From NCBI RefSeq assembly GCF_005405925.1, contig NZ_BJHV01000001.1, positions 496,001 through 560,000 on the forward strand: DNA of 64,000 bases, written 5' to 3'. Within the stretch, counting starts at the first letter, position 1. Every line of letters starts with the position of its first letter. Source of the DNA: Streptomyces antimycoticus (GTDB lineage Bacteria; Actinomycetota; Actinomycetes; Streptomycetales; Streptomycetaceae). Both the position numbers and the translations under genes were made by a program. Under the pieces are notes generated by a model. That model had not been told where the DNA came from, did no database searches, and was given only the letters and a program-made list of their open reading frames with translations. This document shows positions 16,411 through 26,641 of the stretch, in pieces.

Positions 16411-16935
16411 ATGGAACGGCTGATGGGCGGGCCCGCCCGGACGCCCCGTGGCGGCCGTCCGCGTGCGGGCGCGCGGTGGGCGGTGTGTCTCGCGCTGGCG
16501 TTCGGCGGGGTGACGACGCTGCTCGACTGGGCCTCGGGCGGGCTCACCGTGGGGCGGGCCGACCTGTGGGCCCTGCTCGCGGTGGTGGTGTTCACCATAC
16601 TGCGGCCACCGCGGGTGACGGCAGGCGACGGCCGGCTGACCGTACGGGGCTTTGTAGGCGTCCACCGGGTACACACCGACGCCCTGGCCGGGGTGTGGCA
16701 GGACGGCCGGATCGCCACCCGCCTGGTCCTACGCGACGTCTACGGCCATCGGGTGACGCTCGACCTCCGCGTCCTGGTCGCGGATCCCCTGCTGTGGCAT
16801 GAGCTGGACACCGGTGCGCGGCGCTCCCTCGAACGCGGTACGTTGCGACACGGCACGGAGGTCCTGCGGCTGCTGGGCCGGCACCTCGACAACACGGCCA
16901 CCCGGGGGATCCTCGAGGCGTCCGGCTTGGAGTAG
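16411..16935 (+). CDS. Small membrane protein, PH-like domain, function unknown
   Basis: 174 residues. A basic N-terminus is followed by two hydrophobic helices (about residues 24-45 and 50-68, WAVCLALAFGGVTTLLDW and DLWALLAVVVFTILRP). A beta-rich soluble part (LTVRGFVGVHRVHTDALAGV) then resembles the PH-like domain of many small Streptomyces membrane proteins. TAGCGT lies 7 bases before the ATG and there is no ribosome site, so a leaderless message is likely. No partner gene is evident. Confidence 0.7.
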   Translation: MERLMGGPARTPRGGRPRAGARWAVCLALAFGGVTTLLDWASGGLTVGRADLWALLAVVVFTILRPPRVTAGDGRLTVRGFVGVHRVHTDALAGVWQDGRIATRLVLRDVYGHRVTLDLRVLVADPLLWHELDTGARRSLERGTLRHGTEVLRLLGRHLDNTATRGILEASGLE

Positions 16936-16995
16936 GCGGGGCGGGCGCGGACCGTACATGACCGGGCCACCGATCGCGTCTATGGCGGCGGCAGA

Positions 16996-18048
16996 TCACC
17001 CACGCAATGCCCGCAGGTGGGCACTGCGGACGTCGGCGGTCTGCCCCTGCACCACCAGGAACAGACCCTCCCGGGCCAGCCGCTGCGCGGGGCTGCCGAG
17101 ACCGAACGCCCGGCCGCCGCCCGCGACGATCGCCGCGGTGGTGGCGGCGCGCAGCACGTCGTAGGCCCGGGTCTTCACCGCGAGCCGGTCCGCCAGGCGC
17201 TCCCCCGCGGGAACCTCGTCCACCAGCGCGTACGCCTCCCGGCGCACCTCACGCAGCCACTCGCCCAGCACCTGCGCCGTCTCCTTCGCCTCCGCGTCCC
17301 CGGCGGCCTCCAGCAGGTCCAGGGCCGCGCCGGCCACGCCGAACACGGCCGGGTTGGGGTTGGTGTTCTTCGGCCGGTCCGCGATCGCCCACTCCTCGTA
17401 GGGACGGCTCCAGACCACGGCCTCCTCTGGCACCACCAGGCCGTCCAGCTCCAGGCCGACTGTGCGGGTGCCGGTCAGCGCGGCGAGCTCTAGCTGTGGT
17501 GTGGGGCGCAGACCGGGCTGCTCACGGGCGTCCGCGAAGGCGAACAACGCCTCGCCGTCGTCGGTGACCCCGGCGAGGAGCACCACGTCGTTCAGGCCCC
17601 AGCCGGTGTACCACGGCACCCGGCCGTCGAAGCGCCTGCCGCCCGGGACCCGGGTGACCCGCACCGGCTTGCGTGGGTAGGCCCGCAGATGGGAGAAGGC
17701 GATACCGGACAGCAGCGTGCCGTCGCACAGCGGCCGCAGCAGCCGCTCGCGCGCCGGGGAGTCGGCGGCGGAGAGCATCCTGACCGGGCTGTGGTGCTGA
17801 GCCTGTACAAAGTAGGTGGAACAGCAGGCCCCGGCGAGGATTTCGGCGATCTCGCGGGCGACCGCGTCCGGCGCCTGCGCCCCGCCGTACGCCACCGGGC
17901 CGCCCACCCCGAGCACCCCGGACCTCTTGACCTCGGCGATCGTGGCCGGGGAGACGCCCTCGCGGTCGGCGGACTCGGCACCGGGCGCCAGCACCTCGTC
18001 GGCCAGGCGCCGGGCCGCCTCGATCAGCGTCGGGGCCGGGGCGGTCAT
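16996..18048 (-). CDS. Acyl-CoA dehydrogenase family protein
   Basis: 350 residues with the acyl-CoA dehydrogenase layout. The N-terminal helical domain (ADEVLAPGAESADREGVSP, GVGGPVAYGGAQAPDAVARE) is followed by a beta domain (GIAFSHLRAYPRKPVRVTR, GRRFDGRVPWYTGWGLND) and a C-terminal helical bundle ending GSPAQRLAREGLFLVVQG. The usual catalytic glutamate region is not recognisable, so it may be a flavin-dependent hydroxylase or dehydrogenase of the same fold acting outside beta-oxidation. The start has AAAGGAG 6 bases upstream. It is convergent with the membrane protein at 16411, with no visible partner. Confidence 0.8.
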   Translation of the reverse strand: MTAPAPTLIEAARRLADEVLAPGAESADREGVSPATIAEVKRSGVLGVGGPVAYGGAQAPDAVAREIAEILAGACCSTYFVQAQHHSPVRMLSAADSPARERLLRPLCDGTLLSGIAFSHLRAYPRKPVRVTRVPGGRRFDGRVPWYTGWGLNDVVLLAGVTDDGEALFAFADAREQPGLRPTPQLELAALTGTRTVGLELDGLVVPEEAVVWSRPYEEWAIADRPKNTNPNPAVFGVAGAALDLLEAAGDAEAKETAQVLGEWLREVRREAYALVDEVPAGERLADRLAVKTRAYDVLRAATTAAIVAGGGRAFGLGSPAQRLAREGLFLVVQGQTADVRSAHLRALRG

Positions 18049-18107
18049 GACGGCTCCTTTCGTTGGCTCGTCGGCGTGTGCGATGTCCTGCGGCGTCGAG
18101 CAGCTTA

Positions 18108-18251
18108 CGCGTGAGCGTCGGAGCGGCGGCCGGCCTGGTCGGCGCGGCCGTGGCGCTGTTCGTGCTGCCTGGCCGCGCTACCGGGGCGACGGCGCCCGAG
18201 CCGGAGTCCGAGGAAGCGGGACAGCCGGGATCACAGCGGGGCGCGGAGTGA
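18108..18251 (+). pseudogene. C-terminal tail of an MFS-type transporter (fragment)
   Basis: A frame with one strong membrane helix (VSVGAAAGLVGAAVALFVLP) followed by a short hydrophilic tail and stop looks like the last helix and tail of a drug-efflux MFS protein. Nothing upstream supplies the rest. It overlaps the end of the convergent di-iron protein gene by about 20 bp. It could instead be a chance hydrophobic frame. Confidence 0.4.
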
Positions 18252-19244
18252 GGACCGGCCCTCCCGCCAGGCGCCCAGAAGCTCCTCGGCGAGGCGGTCT
18301 TCCAGGAACACGGTGGCGTCGACGCCGAACGCCACGTCCGCGGCCAGTCCCGGTTCGCGCTTCAGGAGCTCGTCGATCACCCCATGGCGTACGACCTGCT
18401 CGTGGACGGCGTCGGCCTCCACATGTTCGGTGTAGAAGAACACCGCCGCCTCGCCCGCACCGAACCGTCGCAGCGCCTGGGCCAGCCGGTCGGACGCGGG
18501 TGAGGAGGTGATCTCGACCGTCGCGAAGTGTCCCACCAGAGCGCCGCGCAGCGCCCTGTGCAGCCCCAGCAGCGACATCATGTTGACCACCGCCAGCATC
18601 CGCGCCGATGTGGCGTCCAGATAGTGGTTGTACGCGGGATCCAGCGCCAGGTCGGTCATCAGATCGGCGAACAGCTCCGCGTGGACCCGCTCGCCGCGCC
18701 CGGCCCCGAACTCGTCGTACTCCACCGCCGCCATCGCCGCCTTGGCCTGGCCGCGCAGTCGCGGAATGACCCACACATGCGGGTCGGCCTCCTTGAGCTG
18801 GTACAGCGACCGATGCGCGATGTACTCACGCAGCTGCCACAGCTCACCCTCGTCCCGGAGGTAGTGCGACACTCCCGTTCCGTCGGCCGGCTCCACCAGC
18901 AGCTCGGCCACGGCGGTGTCCGGGTCGTCGTGGGTGGTGGCATCGGAGCGCAGCGCAGCCAGAAAGCGGCGCTCCAGTGCCTGCCGTACCCGGAGCAGAT
19001 CCGGGTCCCACTCCCACGCGTCGTCCACACCGGAAAAGCTCTGGTAGTGGAGTTCGTAGCACACGTACAGCGCGAGCTGCAGATCACCGCCGTAGGGATC
19101 GGCCTCTTGGAGCGACGGGCCGACGGGCAGTTTCGCGCTGCCGGGCTCCCGTACCAGGGCGTCGACGAGCGCGCCGGACGCCTCTCCCCGCGCCGTGGGC
19201 AGGGACATCAGCCGGGTCGGATTCGCCGGACGCGTTTCGCTCAC
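18231..19244 (-). CDS. Haem-oxygenase-like iron-containing redox enzyme (HDO/PF14518 family)
   Basis: 337 residues from GTG 19244, which has AGAGGGAA upstream. A longer frame would read through the upstream repeat array and is rejected. The fold is the all-helical haem-oxygenase-like di-iron (HDO) type. Plausible iron ligands lie in ALYVCYELHYQSF (E and H), in EYDEFGAGRGERVHAELF (E/H) and in FFYTEHVEADAVHEQV, an H-x3-D-x2-H pattern typical of the third ligand helix. Characterised HDOs (UndA, BesC, SznF) use O2 to cleave, desaturate or N-oxygenate small acids and amino acids. Its only close same-strand neighbour is a PLP decarboxylase of basic amino acids, suggesting a joint pathway. The substrate is not known. 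Confidence 0.85.
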   Translation of the reverse strand: MSETRPANPTRLMSLPTARGEASGALVDALVREPGSAKLPVGPSLQEADPYGGDLQLALYVCYELHYQSFSGVDDAWEWDPDLLRVRQALERRFLAALRSDATTHDDPDTAVAELLVEPADGTGVSHYLRDEGELWQLREYIAHRSLYQLKEADPHVWVIPRLRGQAKAAMAAVEYDEFGAGRGERVHAELFADLMTDLALDPAYNHYLDATSARMLAVVNMMSLLGLHRALRGALVGHFATVEITSSPASDRLAQALRRFGAGEAAVFFYTEHVEADAVHEQVVRHGVIDELLKREPGLAADVAFGVDATVFLEDRLAEELLGAWREGRSSLRAPL

Positions 19245-19256
19245 TGTTCCCTCTGC

Positions 19257-19377
19257 CTCTGTCGTGGTGACCGTCTCTGTCGTGGTGGGCTGACTCTGTC
19301 GTGGTGGCCATCTCTGTTGAGGTGGCCACCTCTGTTGAGGTGGCATCTCTGTTGAGGTGGCACCTCTGTTGAGGTCG
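19257..19377. repeat. Seven-copy 17-19 bp tandem repeat between decarboxylase and di-iron enzyme genes
   Basis: CTCTGT(C/T)G(T/A)GGTGG-like units begin at 19257, 19275, 19294, 19312, 19330, 19347 and 19364. The first three carry CTCTGTCGTGGTG and the last four CTCTGTTGAGGTG, so two variants each spread locally. The array fills most of the 163-bp gap between two genes that are probably co-transcribed and ends 12 bp from the start codon region of the downstream gene. Confidence 0.85.
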
Positions 19378-19407
19378 GCCCGCCTCGAGCCGACCTGCGC
19401 CGGTGCG

Positions 19408-20886
19408 TCAGTCGGCTCCGGTCCCTTCGACCAGGACGCGGATGGTGTTCAGCGCGGGGTCGGCCGCGTCGGGGAGGTTCATCCCGGCCTTCACTCCGGT
19501 GCGCAAATAGTCCAGGACCGGCTGCTTCAGCACCTCGCCGGGCAGCACGGCCGGTATGCCCGGTGGGTAGGGGGTGACCATCTCGGCCGCCACCCGGCCT
19601 GCCGCGCGGGCCACGGGCAGGTCCTCCACGGAGCCGAAGTAGGCGTCCCGCGGCAGGCAGGACTGCTCCATTCGCAACTCGCCCGGTGCGGGTACGGCCA
19701 CCTCGGGAGCGGGCCGCAGATCGTCCATGTGGCCGACCAGGTCGCGCAGCGCGGTGAGCAGCGGGCCGGTCGTCGAGGGGTCGTCGGCGTGGGTGAGCTG
19801 GGTGCTGATCCGCCGGTGGTCGGCCAGGTGGGCGTTGATGTCGTGGTGTTCCCGGAGCCAGTCGGCCGCCCGGTAGCCACTGACCGCGAGCTCGGTGAGA
19901 TCGGTGACGACCGGGAACGGGTCGAAGTCAACGGCGAGACCCGGGCCCACGTAGTCCGCGCGCCCGTCCACGTGCAGTCCGTCGATGGCCGCGATCTCCT
20001 CGCGTACCGCATGCGCCCGGCGCAGCGCGGCGCCGAGCAGTTCCTCGCCGTTCAGCGCCATCTGCCGACGCCATCCGTCCATTCCCGCGTAGAGGAGCAC
20101 GGACGGACTCGTGGTGCCGAGCAGATCGGCGCGGGACTTCAGGAGGGCCGGGTCGATCAGGTCGCCGCGCAGATGGAACACCGAGCCCTGCTCCAGGCCG
20201 CTGCCCATCTTGTGGATGCTGGTCACGCAGACGTCGGCACCCGCGTCCATGGCCCAGCTCGGCAGCTCGGAACAGAACGGCAGATGCGCTCCCCACGCCT
20301 CGTCGACGATCAGCGGGCGTCCGCGCCGATGGCAGATCTCGGCGATCTCCGCCAGATCGGCGCAGGATCCGTACGGAGTGGGGCTGGTCACCAGGGCGCC
20401 CCTGGCCTCCGGATGTGCGTCGAACGCCCGCTCGAATGACGCGGCCGACGGGGGATGGGCGATGTGGCGGGCACCGTCCCATTCGGGTTCCACCCAGACC
20501 GGCCGGACACCGGACATGATCAGGCCGGAGATCACCGATTTATGGGCGTCCCGACCCACCAGCAACGTCTCGTGGGGGCCGGCGACCGCCAGCATCGCCG
20601 CCTTGACGGAGAGCGAGCTGCCGCAGGTCGAGAAGAACGTGTGCTCGGCGCGCACCGCGTCCGCCATCAGCTCCTCGGCACGCTCCAGCACGCGGCCCGA
20701 TCCCAGCCGGTCGTCCAGGCCACCGAAGGCGAGGAGGTCGGCGCGGAACACCTCCTCACCCAGGACCTTGACGACCTCCGGGTCGGCGCCCCTGCCCTGT
20801 TTGTGCCCGGGCGGGGTGAAGGGGAGGGCGCCACGCTCGTGGTAGCGGGCCAGGGCCTCCAGGACGGGAGCCTGCGTGTGATCCAT
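19408..20886 (-). CDS. Orn/Lys/Arg decarboxylase-family PLP enzyme
   Basis: About 492 residues from ATG 20886; a GTG at 20907 would add seven. A fold-type I PLP enzyme of the Orn/Lys/Arg decarboxylase major-domain family. Recognisable are LPFTPPGHKQGRG near the N-terminus, FFSTCGSSLSVKAAMLA, the aspartate in PLIVDEAWGAHLPF, and the cofactor lysine in VTSIHKMGSGLEQG. At this length it resembles the shorter actinobacterial and Gram-positive arginine/lysine decarboxylase group (SpeA/Cad-like), not the 700-residue enterobacterial enzymes. Product would be a diamine or a modified amino acid. The di-iron HDO gene follows on the same strand across a tandem-repeat spacer. Confidence 0.88.
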   Translation of the reverse strand: MDHTQAPVLEALARYHERGALPFTPPGHKQGRGADPEVVKVLGEEVFRADLLAFGGLDDRLGSGRVLERAEELMADAVRAEHTFFSTCGSSLSVKAAMLAVAGPHETLLVGRDAHKSVISGLIMSGVRPVWVEPEWDGARHIAHPPSAASFERAFDAHPEARGALVTSPTPYGSCADLAEIAEICHRRGRPLIVDEAWGAHLPFCSELPSWAMDAGADVCVTSIHKMGSGLEQGSVFHLRGDLIDPALLKSRADLLGTTSPSVLLYAGMDGWRRQMALNGEELLGAALRRAHAVREEIAAIDGLHVDGRADYVGPGLAVDFDPFPVVTDLTELAVSGYRAADWLREHHDINAHLADHRRISTQLTHADDPSTTGPLLTALRDLVGHMDDLRPAPEVAVPAPGELRMEQSCLPRDAYFGSVEDLPVARAAGRVAAEMVTPYPPGIPAVLPGEVLKQPVLDYLRTGVKAGMNLPDAADPALNTIRVLVEGTGAD

Positions 20887-20960
20887 GGGCCACGGGTGCC
20901 CCGCCACCTGGACGGGAAACCGTGTGACGCCGCGCCGGGCGGCCGGGCGTCACAGCCCTG

Positions 20961-21026
20961 CAGCGGACTTCAGGGGTCCGTCAGCGGACCTTCAGGGGCC
21001 CGTGTCAGCGGCCCTTCAGCGATCCT
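20961..21026. repeat. Three imperfect ~22-bp tandem repeats
   Basis: CAGCGGACTTCAGGGGTCCG, CAGCGGACCTTCAGGGGCCC and CAGCGGCCCTTCAGCGATCC follow each other at 20961, 20982 and 21006. They fill the gap between the DUF6328 gene and the decarboxylase gene and touch the DUF6328 stop. With the array at 19257 this brackets the decarboxylase by two repeat clusters. Confidence 0.6.
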
Positions 21027-21541
21027 CAGCTCTCCCTGCGCGAGCGATGGAAAAGCCAGGCCGCGGGGACGAACCAGCAGAGCACAAACCAGATCAAGGC
21101 CGCGGCCGCCAGCCAGAGCGCGGTGGCGTCGGCCACGACGACACGCAGGATCAGCAGCAGCGCCGATGCCACCGTGCACAGCAGCAGCACCAGCCCGGCC
21201 ACGGTGAAGCGGGAGGCCCAGTCCACCGTTTCCGGCTTCAGCCGGCGTCCGGTGACGATCCGGTGCAAGGAGACCGGCGCGATCAACGCTCCAGTGGCCG
21301 CCGCCCCCAGAAGGACGGTCACCACGTAGATGGACCGGTCCACCTGGCCAAGGCTCTGGAAGTGCGGGGTGAAGGCGACCGTGAGCAGGAAGGCGAAGAG
21401 AATCTGCACGCCCGTCTGCGTCACCCTCACCTCCTGCAGCAACTCGGCCCACTTGCGGTCGGCCCGCTCCTCCCGGGTCTCCACACGGCCGGACCGCACT
21501 TCACCGTCCTCGTTCCTCGGCGCCTCGTGGTCGTCATGCAT
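21026..21541 (-). CDS. DUF6328 membrane protein
   Basis: 171 residues from ATG 21541 with AAGGAGG about 9 bases upstream. A charged N-terminus (ETREERADRKWAELLQEVRV) is followed by four hydrophobic helices: TQTGVQILFAFLLTVAF, YVVTVLLGAAATGALIAPV, FTVAGLVLLLCTVASALLL and ALWLAAAALIWFVLCWFV. The motif SLHRIVTGRRLKPETV between helices 2 and 3 is characteristic of this actinobacterial family. No biochemical function is known. Genes of this kind often sit near stress or DUF6480 genes, as here. Confidence 0.8.
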   Translation of the reverse strand: MHDDHEAPRNEDGEVRSGRVETREERADRKWAELLQEVRVTQTGVQILFAFLLTVAFTPHFQSLGQVDRSIYVVTVLLGAAATGALIAPVSLHRIVTGRRLKPETVDWASRFTVAGLVLLLCTVASALLLILRVVVADATALWLAAAALIWFVLCWFVPAAWLFHRSRRES

Positions 21542-21708
21542 CAACGGGCCTCCTTCGCGTCCACCCCGTGTTCCCAGCCACTCCAAAAGGTGAACATGAC
21601 AGTGCGAGGCCACGAGTCGGTGGAGAGGAAGGAGAGCGACACCTGACACAAGGCGCTCCGACAGCCCCCGAGTGCCAGGCACGCGGGGGGCCGGGCCTCC
21701 CTGGTCAC

Positions 21709-21939
21709 CTACAGCACGGCGATCGCGAACGCGACGCAGAAGGCCGCGAACAGCACCACAAAGGCCCAGATGATGATCGTGGGGCCCGTCGACCAGCCTT
21801 TCGTGGGGTTGTACGTCTCCTGGGGGCCCGCTTCCGAGAGGCCGTCCTCGGCCGGTGGGGTCTCCCCCGGGGGGACGCCCACGCTGGGCCGTAGTCCGGA
21901 GTTGCGCTCGGGGTCCGGGACTGGGTTCGTCTGATCCAT
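21709..21939 (-). CDS. DUF6480 small membrane protein
   Basis: 76 residues from ATG 21939 with AAAGGAG upstream. A proline-rich N-terminus (GVPPGETPPAEDGLSEAGPQ) and one C-terminal helix (IIIWAFVVLFAAFCVAFAIA) match the DUF6480 pattern of streptomycetes. Function unknown. The gene lies in the same direction as the DUF6328 gene 168 bp downstream and the Clp ATPase upstream. Confidence 0.75.
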   Translation of the reverse strand: MDQTNPVPDPERNSGLRPSVGVPPGETPPAEDGLSEAGPQETYNPTKGWSTGPTIIIWAFVVLFAAFCVAFAIAVL

Positions 21940-22023
21940 CTCCGATGCGCTCCTTTCCACCTTCGGGGCGCCGCCTGACCGGGGCCCGCCACCCCGCACG
22001 ACCCGTACGAGGCGGTGGCCCCG

Positions 22024-22059
22024 GTGGAACACTTTCCACGATACGGCGGAAAGCCGCCG
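22024..22059 (-). terminator. Two adjacent hairpins after the Clp ATPase gene
   Basis: GTGGAA-CACT-TTCCAC (22024-22039) and CGGCGG-AAAG-CCGCCG (22044-22059), both perfect six-base stems with four-base loops. They start 35 bp past the Clp stop in its direction of transcription. No U-run follows, so they may instead be processing or binding sites. Confidence 0.4.
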
Positions 22060-22093
22060 GGCACGGCGTGGCGTTCGCGGCCCACCGTGAGCG

Positions 22094-24643
<2,550 letters not shown>

Positions 24644-24853
24644 GGCCTTCCGTTCCGCGGTCCCGGCCAGGCGTGCGGACCGGGCCCGCTGTCTTGACAG
24701 GCGTGATCCTTTCCGGGCGCGGGTGCCCGGGAGGCGCCCGGCTTACACCTGCGCTCCCCCGGCCCGTACGGCCGTCACGGACCACGTCGCGGCCGGGCGT
24801 CACCGTGCGCTCGATCACCTGGCTAGGGTGATCCGGCATACCGAGGACATCGC

Positions 24854-26641
24854 GTGACCAGCAGGAGGTGGCGAGTGGGGCCAGCCGATCCCCTGGCGAT
24901 TCGGGTCCCGGTCGGGGAAGGCTCCGATCGCTGGGCCAGCCGGGCCACCCCTCGCCGCGTCCTGCTGGTGGTGCACAACGTCACCTCTGCCGGACGCCTG
25001 CTGGACGTGCTGCCGCTGTTCCACGACGACTTCCGGGTGCAACTGCTGGCCACGTCGACGGAGTCGTCCGCCTTCCAAGGGGGAATCCGCGAGCTGTTCG
25101 CCGAGCTGGGGCTGCCCGTGCTGCCCTGGGAACAGGCGCTGGCAACACCGGTGGACCTGGCGGTTTCCGCCAGCTTCGGTGGTCGACTCGACCGCCTTCA
25201 CGGCAGGTTAGCCGTACTGTCCCATGGCGTCGGATACACCAAGAAGCTGCTGGTGACGGAAGCCGGAGGCCGCGAGCCGACGTTCGGGCTGTCACCGGAG
25301 TGGCTGCTCGCGAACGGCGAACCCTTCGTGGACGGCCTGGTGCTGTCCCACCCGGAGCAGCTGGAGCGGTTGCGGCGTGTATGCCCCGAAGCCGAGGAGG
25401 CGGCCGTCCTCGCGGGCGACCCGTGCTTCGACCGCCTGCTGGCCGGCCGCGCCTATCGTGAGCGGTTCCGGCGGGCTCTGGGTGTGCGGCGCGGTCAGCG
25501 GCTCGTCGTGCTCAACTCCACCTGGAATCCGGAGGGTCTCTTCGGAAACGGCGGTGGCCATGACATCCTGCCGAGTCTGCTGCCACGGCTCGCCGCCGAG
25601 TTGCCGGCCGACGACTACCGGCTGGTGGCCGTGCTGCATCCGAACATCTGGTATGGGCACGGCCCGGGGCAGATCCGGGTGTGGCTGGACCGGGCCCGCC
25701 GCAGCGGTCTCACCTTGATCGACCCCGTGCACGCCTGGCGGCAGGCGCTGCTGGCGGCGGATGTCGTGGTGGGGGATTTCGGGGCGGTCTCCTACTACGC
25801 CGCGGCGCTGGGCATCCCCGTACTGCTGGCGTCCGCCACACAGGACAGGCTGGATCCCGCGGCGCCACTCGCCACGTTCGTCCGGGAGGCGCCGCGGCTC
25901 GATCCGCATGGCCCGCTACGGGATCAGCTGGAGGAACTGCTGGCGTGGCACCGCCCGCTCGCCGGTCCGGCGGAGTTCACCAGCTCGGCCCCGGGTGCCT
26001 CGGCGGCGCTGCTGCGGCGGCTCTTCTACGGCCTGATGGATCTCCCCGAGCCCGCGGCCCCCGCGCTGCTGGAGCCGCTGCCCCTGCCACCGTACGATCC
26101 CCCACGGCGCACGGCTCCCCTGAACGTCCGTACCCATGTGCACGGAACCGAGGTCCGGATCGAGCGCACCACGGGGCACCCGTACGACGCGGTCGGCGAC
26201 ACCCACCTCGCCGTGCACGAGGACACCCGCGACCCCGGCGACCTGGCCCTGGCCGACGTGATCGTACGCGAGGGGCAGCCGGACGACCCCCGCCTCGGTG
26301 GCCCGGAGGAGTGGAGCACGGAGGTGCTGGACCGGCATCCGCACTGTGCGCTCGCCGTGTATGTGAGCGGGCCGGACCGGTGCACGGTGCGCGGCCGGGA
26401 TCACGGCGTGTTCCAGCTGAAGGCGGGCCCGGGTGCGGACGCCGATCCGGCCGCGTACGCCTCCTCGCTGCACGCCTGGCTGGCGGGCGGCCGGACCGTG
26501 CCGCCCGGTGGGACGACGCTCCGGGTGCACACGGCCGGCGGCGTGCACCCGGTGGCGGTGGTGCCCGCTAGCGCGGGGTTTGGCAGCTCAGCCGCAGACG
26601 GGCGAGATGGTTCAGGTGCGGAGTCGCCTTCTCCGGGTTGA
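24854..26641 (+). CDS. GT-B-fold-like protein of unknown function
   Basis: 595 residues. The N-terminal two thirds look like a two-Rossmann GT-B fold, as in CDP-glycerol glycerophosphotransferases and UDP-glycosyltransferases. Supporting segments are RRVLLVVHNVTSAGRLLDVL, LVVLNSTWNPEGLF, YRLVAVLHPNIWYGHGPGQI and the acceptor/donor-like ADVVVGDFGAVSYYAAALGI. Transferases of this kind keep a similar histidine/aspartate-rich C-terminal half. The last 170 residues are of no known family. Relatives are sometimes labelled translation initiation factor 2 in databases, which the sequence does not support. Its 3' end overlaps the convergent NB-ARC gene by 74 bp. Confidence 0.6.
   Translation: MTSRRWRVGPADPLAIRVPVGEGSDRWASRATPRRVLLVVHNVTSAGRLLDVLPLFHDDFRVQLLATSTESSAFQGGIRELFAELGLPVLPWEQALATPVDLAVSASFGGRLDRLHGRLAVLSHGVGYTKKLLVTEAGGREPTFGLSPEWLLANGEPFVDGLVLSHPEQLERLRRVCPEAEEAAVLAGDPCFDRLLAGRAYRERFRRALGVRRGQRLVVLNSTWNPEGLFGNGGGHDILPSLLPRLAAELPADDYRLVAVLHPNIWYGHGPGQIRVWLDRARRSGLTLIDPVHAWRQALLAADVVVGDFGAVSYYAAALGIPVLLASATQDRLDPAAPLATFVREAPRLDPHGPLRDQLEELLAWHRPLAGPAEFTSSAPGASAALLRRLFYGLMDLPEPAAPALLEPLPLPPYDPPRRTAPLNVRTHVHGTEVRIERTTGHPYDAVGDTHLAVHEDTRDPGDLALADVIVREGQPDDPRLGGPEEWSTEVLDRHPHCALAVYVSGPDRCTVRGRDHGVFQLKAGPGADADPAAYASSLHAWLAGGRTVPPGGTTLRVHTAGGVHPVAVVPASAGFGSSAADGRDGSGAESPSPG

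Noticed and set aside
19245..19346. Longer start of the di-iron HDO protein through the repeat array
   Set aside because: The extension would translate the minisatellite into a Gln/Pro/Thr repeat, while GTG 19244 has a proper ribosome site and starts where homology begins.
24854..26641. Label translation initiation factor 2 for the GT-B-like protein
   Set aside because: No GTPase G-motifs are present; the visible segments resemble a glycosyl/glycerophosphotransferase fold.
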